A stretch of 6,696 bases of DNA from NCBI GenBank assembly GCA_964497925.1, contig CAZCFE010000027.1:1-6696 (forward strand), written 5' to 3'. Positions 1 to 5,146 of this stretch are shown here, piece by piece (the first letter of the stretch is position 1; each line of letters opens with the position of its first letter). This stretch comes from CAIYWZ01 sp964497925. Lineage in GTDB: Bacteria; Pseudomonadota; Alphaproteobacteria; CAIYWZ01. Both the position numbers and the translations under genes were made by a program. Below the pieces are notes generated by a model that saw only the letters and a program-made list of their open reading frames with translations, had not been told where the DNA came from and did no database searches.

Positions 1-1361
1 CCATCCACTTGCCAAGTTGTATTACCCACATTGGAAATCATCAAAGGCGCAGACGCCGCATTTTCAAATCCAGGAGAGGGGACAAGATTTGTTCTTTTAA
101 ATGTAAAAAGTTTATCAAAATTCAAAGTTAGATTCCCTGATGACATAATTTCGAAGACTTGGACAGATAAACCATTGTGTTTGAGATTAGTATTTCCTGA
201 TCCATAAAGATTCAGTCTTGCGATGTTTGTAAAAAATGTTAAATCAAGGGAAGTTCCTTTGAGGGTGAAACTTGCTTTGTTTTGTTCTTTAAAAACTCGA
301 TCTCCAGATGTGACATTGTTAATCTCTTGGTATGTGTTGCTATATAAATCCTTTGACTCAAGCTTTATAAAGTCACGTTTTTGTTGTATAGGGGCATGAG
401 CGCTTTTTTTTAAGAGAACTTTGTCTTTTTCATAATACAAGGAAAATCCCTCAGGGATGATGACTCTGTCAAAAAGTCCTTGAACTTCTCCTGAGATTAA
501 GATGTATGTTTGTGTTACCTCAAAAGGGGTATCATTTTTATTGAGTAAAGATAAAGTTCCGCCCAAAAGGATTGATGGGGAACTCAACTGTGCTGTATAT
601 GAAGAAGATGAATCTTTTAAAAATAACATTGTTCCTTCTGCCAATTGACTAAATCTTTTTGATAACTTAAACTCAGAGTTATTTTGAGATAGTATAACGC
701 TTCCGTTTTCATTTACAACTGTGTCCATCGTTAATGTTCCTTCTTCAAGAAAGAAAATATTTTTTTCGTTTAATATGAAGGTTGACTCAGAAATATCCCA
801 TTGTGATGTCCCTCTTGCAATGAGAATAAGAGGCGAGTCAGGACGGTTTTTAATGGGAAGAATAGGGGCGGTAAGGATGCCTATTTTTGTGGTGTCGCCT
901 TCAACTGAGAATTCTTTTTTGGCCGTGATATCAAAATTTTTAGAAGTAAACTTAACGGGGGCAGTGCTTCCATCAAGTTCTAAAATTCGCGTAATACCGT
1001 AAGCTTTCTCGGATTCAAAGGAGCTGGTGCCTGTAACTGTTAATAATCCGCTTGCCCAAACGCCTTGAGTTGGATTAAAACTGGTGTTTGAGATTTTTAA
1101 TTGCCCGATTTGAATAGTCTCTTTTGGTAGTTTGGTTAAGGGGGCTGTAATATCATAAGAAAAATCTAAACCTTCCAGAAACTCTTTTTGAGCTATTGTT
1201 GTGACGTCTGTTTTGGTAAAGCCAACAGCTTTTGCTTGTTCAAATGTTGAAAATTGGGGAGAGGATATATTTGAAGATGAACTTCCAGATTTTTCTGAAT
1301 CCATGCATCCTGTAATAGTGGCAGATAATAAAGTTGCTAGAAAAAAATGATAGTGTTTCAC
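1..1361 (-). CDS. Predicted surface lipoprotein with passenger-like beta-rich body (partial, 3' end outside window)
   Basis: An uninterrupted minus-strand reading frame of 453 codons runs from GTG at 1361 off the left edge, so the C-terminus is missing. The GTG is chosen because AAAGGA (1370-1375) sits 8 bases upstream and because it gives a lipoprotein signal peptide: MKHYHFFLATLLSATITGC, with a lipobox-like ITGC at Cys19, followed by a Ser-rich tether (residues 21-34). The body is poor in Cys and rich in Thr, Ser, Asn and short alternating strands. Residues 291-317 (GEVQGLFDRVIIPEGFSLYY and onward to VLL) resemble the G..FD.v..P.g....Y....v.L segment that recurs in autotransporter passengers. 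It is therefore likely an outer-membrane or surface-anchored beta-helical protein. I do not recognise a named family, and the barrel or anchor, if any, would lie outside the window. The reading frame is clear; the function is inference. Confidence 0.8.
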   Translation of the reverse strand, partial: MKHYHFFLATLLSATITGCMDSEKSGSSSSNISSPQFSTFEQAKAVGFTKTDVTTIAQKEFLEGLDFSYDITAPLTKLPKETIQIGQLKISNTSFNPTQGVWASGLLTVTGTSSFESEKAYGITRILELDGSTAPVKFTSKNFDITAKKEFSVEGDTTKIGILTAPILPIKNRPDSPLILIARGTSQWDISESTFILNEKNIFFLEEGTLTMDTVVNENGSVILSQNNSEFKLSKRFSQLAEGTMLFLKDSSSSYTAQLSSPSILLGGTLSLLNKNDTPFEVTQTYILISGEVQGLFDRVIIPEGFSLYYEKDKVLLKKSAHAPIQQKRDFIKLESKDLYSNTYQEINNVTSGDRVFKEQNKASFTLKGTSLDLTFFTNIARLNLYGSGNTNLKHNGLSVQVFEIMSSGNLTLNFDKLFTFKRTNLVPSPGFENAASAPLMISNVGNTTWQVD

Positions 1362-1369
1362 GGTCGATA

Positions 1370-1375
1370 TCCTTT
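1370..1375 (-). promoter_or_regulatory. Ribosome binding site that fixes the GTG start of the lipoprotein gene
   Basis: AAAGGA on the minus strand lies 8 bases before the GTG at 1361. The next in-frame ATG is Met20, directly after the lipobox Cys, and would remove the signal peptide. The site therefore supports the GTG start. Confidence 0.55.
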
Positions 1376-1395
1376 ACAAAAATTAAAATTATTAC

Positions 1396-1423
1396 AGTCT
1401 ATATATATCATATTTTTTGTTAA
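1396..1423 (-). promoter_or_regulatory. Possible sigma70 promoter for the lipoprotein gene
   Basis: On the minus strand TTAACA (1418-1423, 5 of 6 to the -35 consensus) is separated by 16 bases from TAGACT (1396-1401, 4 of 6 to the -10 consensus). This would place the transcript start around 1389, giving a leader of about 28 bases before the GTG. The surrounding DNA is very AT-rich, so chance matches are easy and confidence is low. Confidence 0.3.
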
Positions 1424-1487
1424 AATTCCAGAATATTGTAAGAATCGAATGCTGTCTTGATACTCATGGAATTCCTTAAAATTCTTC

Positions 1488-1516
1488 TTGCTTTTTTCAA
1501 AGATAAGATGTATATA
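1488..1516 (+). promoter_or_regulatory. Possible sigma70 promoter for the small exported-protein operon
   Basis: TTGCTT (1488-1493) and TATATA (1511-1516) are separated by exactly 17 bases. The -35 matches 3 of 6 and the -10 matches 4 of 6. The site lies between the divergent lipoprotein gene and the first gene of the operon at 1657. A GANTC site (GAATC, 1442-1446), the CcrM methylation target in alphaproteobacteria, lies about 40 bases upstream. Confidence 0.35.
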
Positions 1517-1656
1517 CCTTGAATTAAGAGGAAGCATTCAAATAAAAACTAAAAATAATTTTAAGAGAAGGAACCATGGCACCAGGTTTTTTATATCTTG
1601 AAATATTGTTTAAAGGGCTTGCTTTGTATTTTAAACATAAAATAAGGATTGAAAAA

Positions 1657-1881
1657 ATGAGAAAATTGATTTTACTTTGCGCAGCATTCTTAATGGTCAC
1701 AGGTTTTAATGAAAAAACTTTTGCGGCAGGGGATAATACTAGTGTTGAGCCACAAGCGCCTTCAAAAGGGGATGTGAAGAGAGAGCCATTAACAGATCAG
1801 GAAATAGCGGAATTGGTGACGAGCGGATCTGTAATGGCAAGCTGGCATGAAGATGATGTAATCTTGCCTCAAGGGGAGTAA
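1657..1881 (+). CDS. Small exported protein, 74 residues, unknown function
   Basis: The chosen start is the ATG at 1657, preceded by AAGGA with 8 bases spacing. It begins with a clear Sec signal peptide (MRKLILLCAAFLMVTGFNEK then TFAA), probably cleaved near residues 23-24. The mature part of about 50 residues is acidic and hydrophilic, with a Pro-rich start and a short predicted helix around PLTDQEIAELV (residues 44-54), ending in WHEDDVILPQGE. The frame stays open upstream to an ATG at 1576, which would add 27 residues before the signal peptide; its AAGGA is only 3 bases away, too close to be comfortable, so I prefer 1657. It is the first gene of a tight two-gene unit with the exported protein at 1889, 7 bases downstream. 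I recognise no family. It is a gene by its start signal, signal peptide and operon position. Confidence 0.65.
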   Translation: MRKLILLCAAFLMVTGFNEKTFAAGDNTSVEPQAPSKGDVKREPLTDQEIAELVTSGSVMASWHEDDVILPQGE

Positions 1882-1888
1882 TTAGTTG

Positions 1889-2422
1889 ATGAGCATTCAA
1901 AAAATTACATTTACTCTTTTAATTTTTCTGGGCGTGGAAGGTTTTTCTTGTGAGGAAACATTATTCAATTCGCCGGGCGATTTTTTAAATATGGAAAAAA
2001 AAGAAGAAGTTGTTATTTCAAAATTTACACCTGTGGGTGTGTTTTATAATTTTCTTTCTGAGTTGCAAGAGCAAGGAGTAAAACTTCCTGATAATGAATA
2101 TGAGGATTTACTAAATGGGCGTGAGGAGTTGTCTTTCCATGATGGTAAGTTGTGTCGCAGGAATCCACAATATGTGTCTCCTGAGAAAAAGAGGCCTTGG
2201 TGGGGCGATAGCGATGATGAGAGCAATAGTCAAAGTTCTACTCAAAGTAGTGATTATGGAAAGACATCACATGAGGTCTCTTCAGGTTTGTCCAAAGATT
2301 TTGATCAAACTTCGCAAGATGATACATGCTGGGAAAATATAGATCCAAATTCCCCTGTTAAGGTTTTAAAAAGAGTCAAAAGGGATATAACAGATTATTT
2401 TCCTTTGAAGGCACGTAAATAG
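1889..2422 (+). CDS. Exported protein of 177 residues with Ser/Asp-rich low-complexity region, unknown function
   Basis: It starts at the ATG 7 bases after the stop of the upstream gene; AAGGGGAG (1871-1878), inside the end of that gene, is the likely ribosome binding site. A TTG three bases earlier is in frame but less likely. Residues 1-20 (MSIQKITFTLLIFLGVEGFS) form a signal peptide; Cys21 follows, but GFSC is a poor lipobox, so signal peptidase I cleavage is more likely. Residues 22-100 look mixed helical and acidic, 105-147 are low-complexity and rich in Ser, Asp and Gln, and 157-177 are basic (RVKRDITDYFPLKARK). Three Cys follow the signal peptide, at 21, 89 and 147. I recognise no family. 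The low-complexity middle and basic tail would suit a secreted host-interacting protein, but that is speculation. A terminator follows at once, ending the operon. Confidence 0.72.
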   Translation: MSIQKITFTLLIFLGVEGFSCEETLFNSPGDFLNMEKKEEVVISKFTPVGVFYNFLSELQEQGVKLPDNEYEDLLNGREELSFHDGKLCRRNPQYVSPEKKRPWWGDSDDESNSQSSTQSSDYGKTSHEVSSGLSKDFDQTSQDDTCWENIDPNSPVKVLKRVKRDITDYFPLKARK

Positions 2423-2432
2423 GCTTGATATC

Positions 2433-2468
2433 GCCACATCTTTTTTAAGTGAGGTGTGGCATTTTTTT
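2433..2468 (+). terminator. Intrinsic terminator of the small exported-protein operon
   Basis: GCCACATCTT (2433-2442) pairs with GAGGTGTGGC (2451-2460) over about 10 base pairs including G-T pairs, with an 8-base loop, and is followed by ATTTTTTT. It begins 10 bases after the stop at 2422. On the minus strand the hairpin is not followed by a T run, so it probably stops only plus-strand transcription and not the converging trhO transcript. Confidence 0.85.
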
Positions 2469-2473
2469 AAGTG

Positions 2474-3397
2474 TTAATGTGCGTGAGAGCTTCTTCCCAA
2501 ATGCTCCATCCCGCGTGATTTTGCAAGATCAATCTGACGTTGACGCGCCCTGGCGGATTCTTTATGTTGCGAAGATGTTTGATCGTGACATCTAGAACAG
2601 CTGACGCCTCGTTCATATAATGGCGAGAGCTCTTCTTGCGGCGTGATAGGGTTTCTGCAGCCATGGCAAAGTTTTACTTCTCCCAAATCAAGTCCGTGCT
2701 TAACGCCAACTCTGTGATCAAAAACGAAGCATTCGCCGTCCCATAAAGAATCGTTTTCTGGTGTTTCTTCTAGGTACTTTAAAATTCCGCCCTTGAGATG
2801 GTAAACGTTTTCAAACCCTTGTTCAAGCATGTAGGAGCTTGCTTTTTCACACCTGATTCCACCTGTGCAAAACATAGCTATTTTTTTGTGGTTTTGGGGA
2901 CTGAAGTTTTCTTCTACAAATTTTGGAAATTCACGAAATGTTTTTGTTTTGGGGTCAATGGCATTTTTAAAAGTGCCGATTTCGACTTCATAGTCATTGC
3001 GTGTGTCAATCAAAACAACTTCTGGATCCTGAAGAAGAGCGTCCCATTCACGCGGAGAAAGGTATGTTCCAACTTTTTGTGTAGGGTCAACACCTTCAAC
3101 GCCAAGAGTAACAATTTCTTTTTTTAAACGCACTTTCATGCGGTAAAAGGGCATTTTATCAGCAAAGGATTCTTTATACTCCATTCCTTGGAAAAAATCT
3201 TCATCAATTAGAAAATCTTTAAGTGCGTTGATTGCTTGCCTTGTTCCAGCGACTGTTCCATTAATCCCTTCATGAGCCAAAAGTAACGTTCCTTTGATTT
3301 GATAACGCTCACAAAGCTCTTTAAGAGCTGTTTGCCATTTCAAGGGATTTTCAAGTTTGATGAAGTTATAAAGAGCAGCAACAACGACGTATGACAT
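2474..3397 (-). CDS. trhO: tRNA uridine(34) hydroxylase TrhO (YceA-type rhodanese-domain protein)
   Basis: The 307-residue protein belongs to the TrhO/YceA family, which carries out the oxygen-dependent hydroxylation of uridine-34 in certain tRNAs to 5-hydroxyuridine. The N-terminal family domain is marked by LLLAHEGINGT (residues 38-48) and PFYRMKVRLKKEIVTLG (83-99). The rhodanese domain (about 115-215) carries IDTRNDYEVEIG (130-141) and the active loop CTGGIRCEKA, with the family's essential cysteine in the Cys177/Cys183 pair. The C-terminal part has two CxxC pairs (Cys244/247 and Cys267/270), likely a metal-binding knuckle. The frame is open for 21 more codons upstream, but those lie inside secB; MSYVVVALY-type beginnings (here MSYVVVAALY) are typical, so 3397 is chosen. 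The start is 4 bases beyond the secB stop, indicating co-transcription, with AAGGA inside the end of secB. The length is near that of other family members and all key residues are present. Confidence 0.93.
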   Translation of the reverse strand: MSYVVVAALYNFIKLENPLKWQTALKELCERYQIKGTLLLAHEGINGTVAGTRQAINALKDFLIDEDFFQGMEYKESFADKMPFYRMKVRLKKEIVTLGVEGVDPTQKVGTYLSPREWDALLQDPEVVLIDTRNDYEVEIGTFKNAIDPKTKTFREFPKFVEENFSPQNHKKIAMFCTGGIRCEKASSYMLEQGFENVYHLKGGILKYLEETPENDSLWDGECFVFDHRVGVKHGLDLGEVKLCHGCRNPITPQEELSPLYERGVSCSRCHDQTSSQHKESARARQRQIDLAKSRGMEHLGRSSHAH

Positions 3398-3401
3398 TTT
3401 T

Positions 3402-3887
3402 TTAAGCGTGTCCTTCTTCAGGCATGACTTGACGTTGACGGTAAAGTTCTGCAAAATCAATTGGTTTTAACATTAAGGAAGGGTACCCGCCATCACGTGT
3501 TAGATCTGCTACGATATTGCGTGCGAATGGAAACAAAATACGTGGACATTCAATTAACAAAATAGGTTGAATCAATTCTTCTGGAACGTTTTCAAGTATG
3601 AATATGCCAGCATATGTTAGCTCAACAATAAAAGCAGGATCTTCATCAAATGAGGCTTGTCCTTGAACAATAAGGCTCACTTCATAAGCGTTCTCGCCAA
3701 GTCCTGTTGTGTAGACTTGAATATTTACATCAATTTCAGGAGCTCTGTCTCTGATCATTAAAGATGTAAGGGGCTTGGGATTTTCAAAAGAAACGTCTTT
3801 GATATATTGTACAGTCACAGAAATCCCAACATTATCCTCATTTTGCAATGGAATAGGGCTCTCGCCTGTTTCTTGTTTTTCACTCAT
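3402..3887 (-). CDS. secB: Protein-export chaperone SecB
   Basis: SecB is the cytoplasmic homotetrameric chaperone that holds preproteins unfolded and delivers them to SecA. The 161-residue product has the usual length and alphaproteobacterial signatures: VQYIKDVSFENP (about residues 27-38), the strand DVNIQVYTTGL, ELTYAGIFILENVP, and the conserved C-terminal block CPRILFPFARNIVADLTRDG followed by GYPSLMLKPIDFAELY. The start at 3887 is supported by AGGAG (3894-3898) with 6 bases spacing. It lies 40 bases downstream of tRNA-Leu on the same strand with no hairpin terminator between them, and 4 bases before trhO, so the three are probably one transcript. In a window with many signal-peptide proteins a Sec chaperone fits, though its clients cannot be read from the sequence. 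Confidence 0.95.
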   Translation of the reverse strand: MSEKQETGESPIPLQNEDNVGISVTVQYIKDVSFENPKPLTSLMIRDRAPEIDVNIQVYTTGLGENAYEVSLIVQGQASFDEDPAFIVELTYAGIFILENVPEELIQPILLIECPRILFPFARNIVADLTRDGGYPSLMLKPIDFAELYRQRQVMPEEGHA

Positions 3888-3927
3888 AAAACGCTCCTAA
3901 AAATATAATTAAATTTTATTACTGAAA

Positions 3928-4012
3928 TGGTACCTGCTGGGGGACTCGAACCCCCAAGGCCGAAGCCGACGGATTTTAAGTCCGTTGTGTCTACCAATTC
4001 CACCAAGCAGGC
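3928..4012 (-). tRNA. tRNA-Leu (anticodon UAA)
   Basis: The 85-base minus-strand gene folds as a class II tRNA. The acceptor stem GCCTGCT pairs with AGCAGGT (G1-U72 wobble). The D region contains TGGTGGAATTGGTAGACAC. The anticodon stem ACGGA/TCCGT closes the loop CTTAAAA, giving anticodon TAA, which reads UUA. The long variable arm has GGC-TTCG-GCC. The T arm is GGGGG-TTCGAGT-CCCCC. The discriminator is A73, as in tRNA-Leu, and the CCA end is encoded in the genome. It is first in a probable tRNA-secB-trhO transcript. Confidence 0.97.
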
Positions 4013-4021
4013 AACAATATT

Positions 4022-4050
4022 AATATGCCATAATTTGAGTTAAAAAACAA
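4022..4050 (-). promoter_or_regulatory. Probable promoter for tRNA-Leu / secB / trhO
   Basis: On the minus strand TTGTTT (4045-4050) and CATATT (4022-4027) are 17 bases apart, and the -10 ends 9 bases before the first base of the tRNA. That gives a leader of only a few bases, as usual for tRNA genes. The hexamers themselves are modest matches (3 of 6 and 4 of 6). Confidence 0.4.
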
Positions 4051-4107
4051 GAAAAAATTTAAAAATCACATCAAATAAAAATCTCATGTTTTTTTAATAA
4101 AAATATC

Positions 4108-4136
4108 TTGATATTGTCATATTTATATTGTATAAG
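4108..4136 (+). promoter_or_regulatory. Sigma70-type promoter for the 185-residue exported protein
   Basis: TTGATA (4108-4113) and TATAAG (4131-4136) each match the consensus at 5 of 6 bases and are separated by exactly 17 bases. This is the best promoter match in the window. Transcription would begin near 4143, about 60 bases before the ATG at 4202. It diverges from the tRNA-Leu promoter. Confidence 0.6.
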
Positions 4137-4201
4137 CCTAAAATTAAGCAGCTTTAATGGTAAAGTTATTAAGATTAATATTTAGAAAAGGGTATCAAAT
4201 T

Positions 4202-4759
4202 ATGAAAAAATTAAGTTTTGTGCTTTTAGGGGTTTTGTTGAATATGGGGCTTCATGCTATGGATGCAGGTGAAAGGCTTTCTTTTAATTCAGAGTCTATG
4301 AAATTATTTTCAGAACGCGGTCCTGCAACAAGTGTTGAGGTTCTTAGAGGAATTGAAAGCCAATACCATATAATAAGACAGGAATCATCTAGTTTTTCAG
4401 ATAAGAAAGCTAGTTTGCAAGCATCCTTGGATTTTTTGACTCAAAGTCCTGTTGATAATGCTGGGGATGTTGTTAGAGAGGATTTGCTAAACCTTGCTTG
4501 TCATATTGCAAAAGATGGTGAAGATGAAAATGCTATCATTTTAGAAAAAAAAGAAGCAGCAATTAGGCTTGGGGCGTATGGCTTCTCAGCCCTATCAGAT
4601 GCTGTTTTGAAATCAATAGAAAAAGAAGGTGGTTATCTTGAATTAATCAAAATATCGGCTTCTATTTCGGGTACGTTTGATGCTCAATTAGAAGTTCCAA
4701 GATTTGGTGTTATTCTTGCAAGGATGGAGCAGCAAGATATATTGGATCAAGACAGATAA
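4202..4759 (+). CDS. Exported protein of 185 residues, unknown function
   Basis: The frame is open from an ATG at 4157, but that codon has no ribosome binding site and lies about 14 bases from the predicted transcript start. The ATG at 4202 has AAAAGGG 9 bases upstream and begins a standard signal peptide (MKKLSFVLLGVLLNMGLHA), with cleavage likely after Ala19. The mature protein of about 166 residues looks mostly helical: Ser/Arg-rich at 25-75, helices around 73-80, 88-104 (one Cys at 100), 111-140 and 143-155, ending in EQQDILDQDR. No catalytic motif, membrane segment or repeat is visible. It is a single-gene unit: its own promoter (4108-4136) lies upstream and a strong terminator begins 9 bases after the stop. 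I do not recognise a family; a periplasmic or secreted location is the only supported statement. Confidence 0.75.
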   Translation: MKKLSFVLLGVLLNMGLHAMDAGERLSFNSESMKLFSERGPATSVEVLRGIESQYHIIRQESSSFSDKKASLQASLDFLTQSPVDNAGDVVREDLLNLACHIAKDGEDENAIILEKKEAAIRLGAYGFSALSDAVLKSIEKEGGYLELIKISASISGTFDAQLEVPRFGVILARMEQQDILDQDR

Positions 4760-4768
4760 GTCTCATCA

Positions 4769-4821
4769 AAGCCTCTTTTTTTATTCTTGATTAGAGTAAA
4801 ATGGGAGGCTTGTTCTTTTTT
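4769..4821 (+). terminator. Long two-part hairpin terminator
   Basis: AAGCCTC (4769-4775) pairs perfectly with GAGGCTT (4805-4811). Inside it TTTTATTCT (4779-4787) pairs with AGAGTAAAA (4793-4801) with one G-T pair, across a 5-base loop. Two G-T pairs and one mismatch join the two stems, making a nearly continuous stem of about 19 positions, followed by GTTCTTTTTT. It isolates the 185-residue protein gene from the ctrA region. Confidence 0.85.
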
Positions 4822-4849
4822 GATGCATTCCCAAAGGCTGCGTTAACTC

Positions 4850-4879
4850 TTTATTCACTTTTTATTGTAAAACTATAAA
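4850..4879 (+). promoter_or_regulatory. Weak promoter candidate before the 23-codon ORF
   Basis: TATAAA (4874-4879) is a good -10 match (5 of 6), and a poor -35 (TTTATT, 4850-4855) lies 18 bases upstream. The ATG at 4906 would be about 20 bases from the transcript start. The DNA is AT-rich, so this is only a candidate. Confidence 0.2.
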
Positions 4880-4905
4880 AAACAATAATAATAAGGAGAC
4901 AGATA

Positions 4906-4977
4906 ATGTCGATTTTTTTTACAATCATAGGGTTTATGTTTATGGTTTTCTTTTTTTGTACCAATAATTTTTATTAA
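4906..4977 (+). CDS. Possible 23-residue hydrophobic microprotein upstream of ctrA
   Basis: This is a short frame, ATG to TAA, of 23 codons with a near-ideal ribosome binding site, AAGGAG (4893-4898), 7 bases upstream. The peptide is MSIFFTIIGFMFMVFFFCTN followed by NFY. Residues 3-18 are almost entirely hydrophobic with no charge, enough for one membrane-spanning helix, with a polar Cys-Thr-Asn-Asn tail. It lies between a terminator and the ctrA control region, so it must have its own promoter or be read into ctrA. It could be a small inner-membrane protein or a leader peptide. The T-rich DNA makes a Phe-rich frame easy to get by chance; the ribosome binding site is the main reason to believe it. 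Confidence 0.4.
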   Translation: MSIFFTIIGFMFMVFFFCTNNFY

Positions 4978-5146
4978 AGGTTTAAAACATGTGGATATTC
5001 GCGTGTAAATCTGTAAAGGTTAATTTTTTACTTGCAAAGAATGAACTAAGTGTTAACGTGGTTAATGTTTTGTTAACCTTTTTTGATCAACATACATCAT
5101 AAGGTTGAACATAACAAAGAAACACTTTATTAAGGAGGCAAGTCCA
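4978..5146 (+). promoter_or_regulatory. ctrA control region and leader
   Basis: The 169 bases before ctrA hold a cluster of TTAA tetramers (5020, 5053, 5062 and 5073), of which the last two form a canonical CtrA box, a TTGATCAA palindrome (5083-5090), and the ctrA ribosome binding site AAGGAGG (5132-5138), 8 bases before the ATG. I see no strong -10/-35 pair, as expected for an activator-dependent promoter, and no GANTC site. Confidence 0.55.
5062..5076 (+). promoter_or_regulatory. CtrA binding box (TTAA-N7-TTAA) before ctrA, likely autoregulation
   Basis: TTAA (5062-5065), seven bases TGTTTTG, TTAA (5073-5076) is the canonical CtrA box. It sits inside a perfect 6-base inverted repeat, GGTTAA (5060-5065) and TTAACC (5073-5078). 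A third TTAA at 5053 lies 5 bases upstream of the box. The box is 70 bases before the ctrA ATG. Caulobacter CtrA is known to bind its own promoters, so autoregulation is the natural reading. Confidence 0.7.

Noticed and set aside
721..1002. Plus-strand open frame of 93 codons
   Set aside because: It lies wholly inside the minus-strand lipoprotein gene, which has a continuous 453-codon frame, a ribosome binding site and a signal peptide. It starts with a non-ATG codon and shows no protein features.
1466..1522. 18-codon plus-strand ORF in the divergent spacer
   Set aside because: There is no ribosome binding site, and it overlaps the best promoter candidate for the downstream operon.
2044..2226. 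Minus-strand open frame of 60 codons
   Set aside because: It is antisense to the 177-residue exported-protein gene and has no convincing start signal.
2115..2342. Plus-strand open frame of 75 codons
   Set aside because: It is a second frame within the 177-residue protein gene, with no ribosome binding site or operon logic.
2467..2664. Minus-strand open frame of 65 codons
   Set aside because: It is a shifted frame over the conserved C-terminal end of trhO.
2798..3127. Plus-strand open frame of 109 codons, Phe- and Cys-rich
   Set aside because: It is antisense to the catalytic core of trhO; its composition is the complement of conserved TrhO codons.
4144..4157. TTAA-N6-TTAA near the start of the 185-residue protein transcript
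   Set aside because: The spacing is 6, not 7, and it lies downstream of a good sigma70 promoter in AT-rich DNA, so I do not call it a CtrA box.
5104..5132. TTGAAC and TATTAA with 17-base spacing before ctrA
   Set aside because: As a promoter it would start transcription at or past the ribosome binding site, leaving no usable leader for the ATG at 5147.
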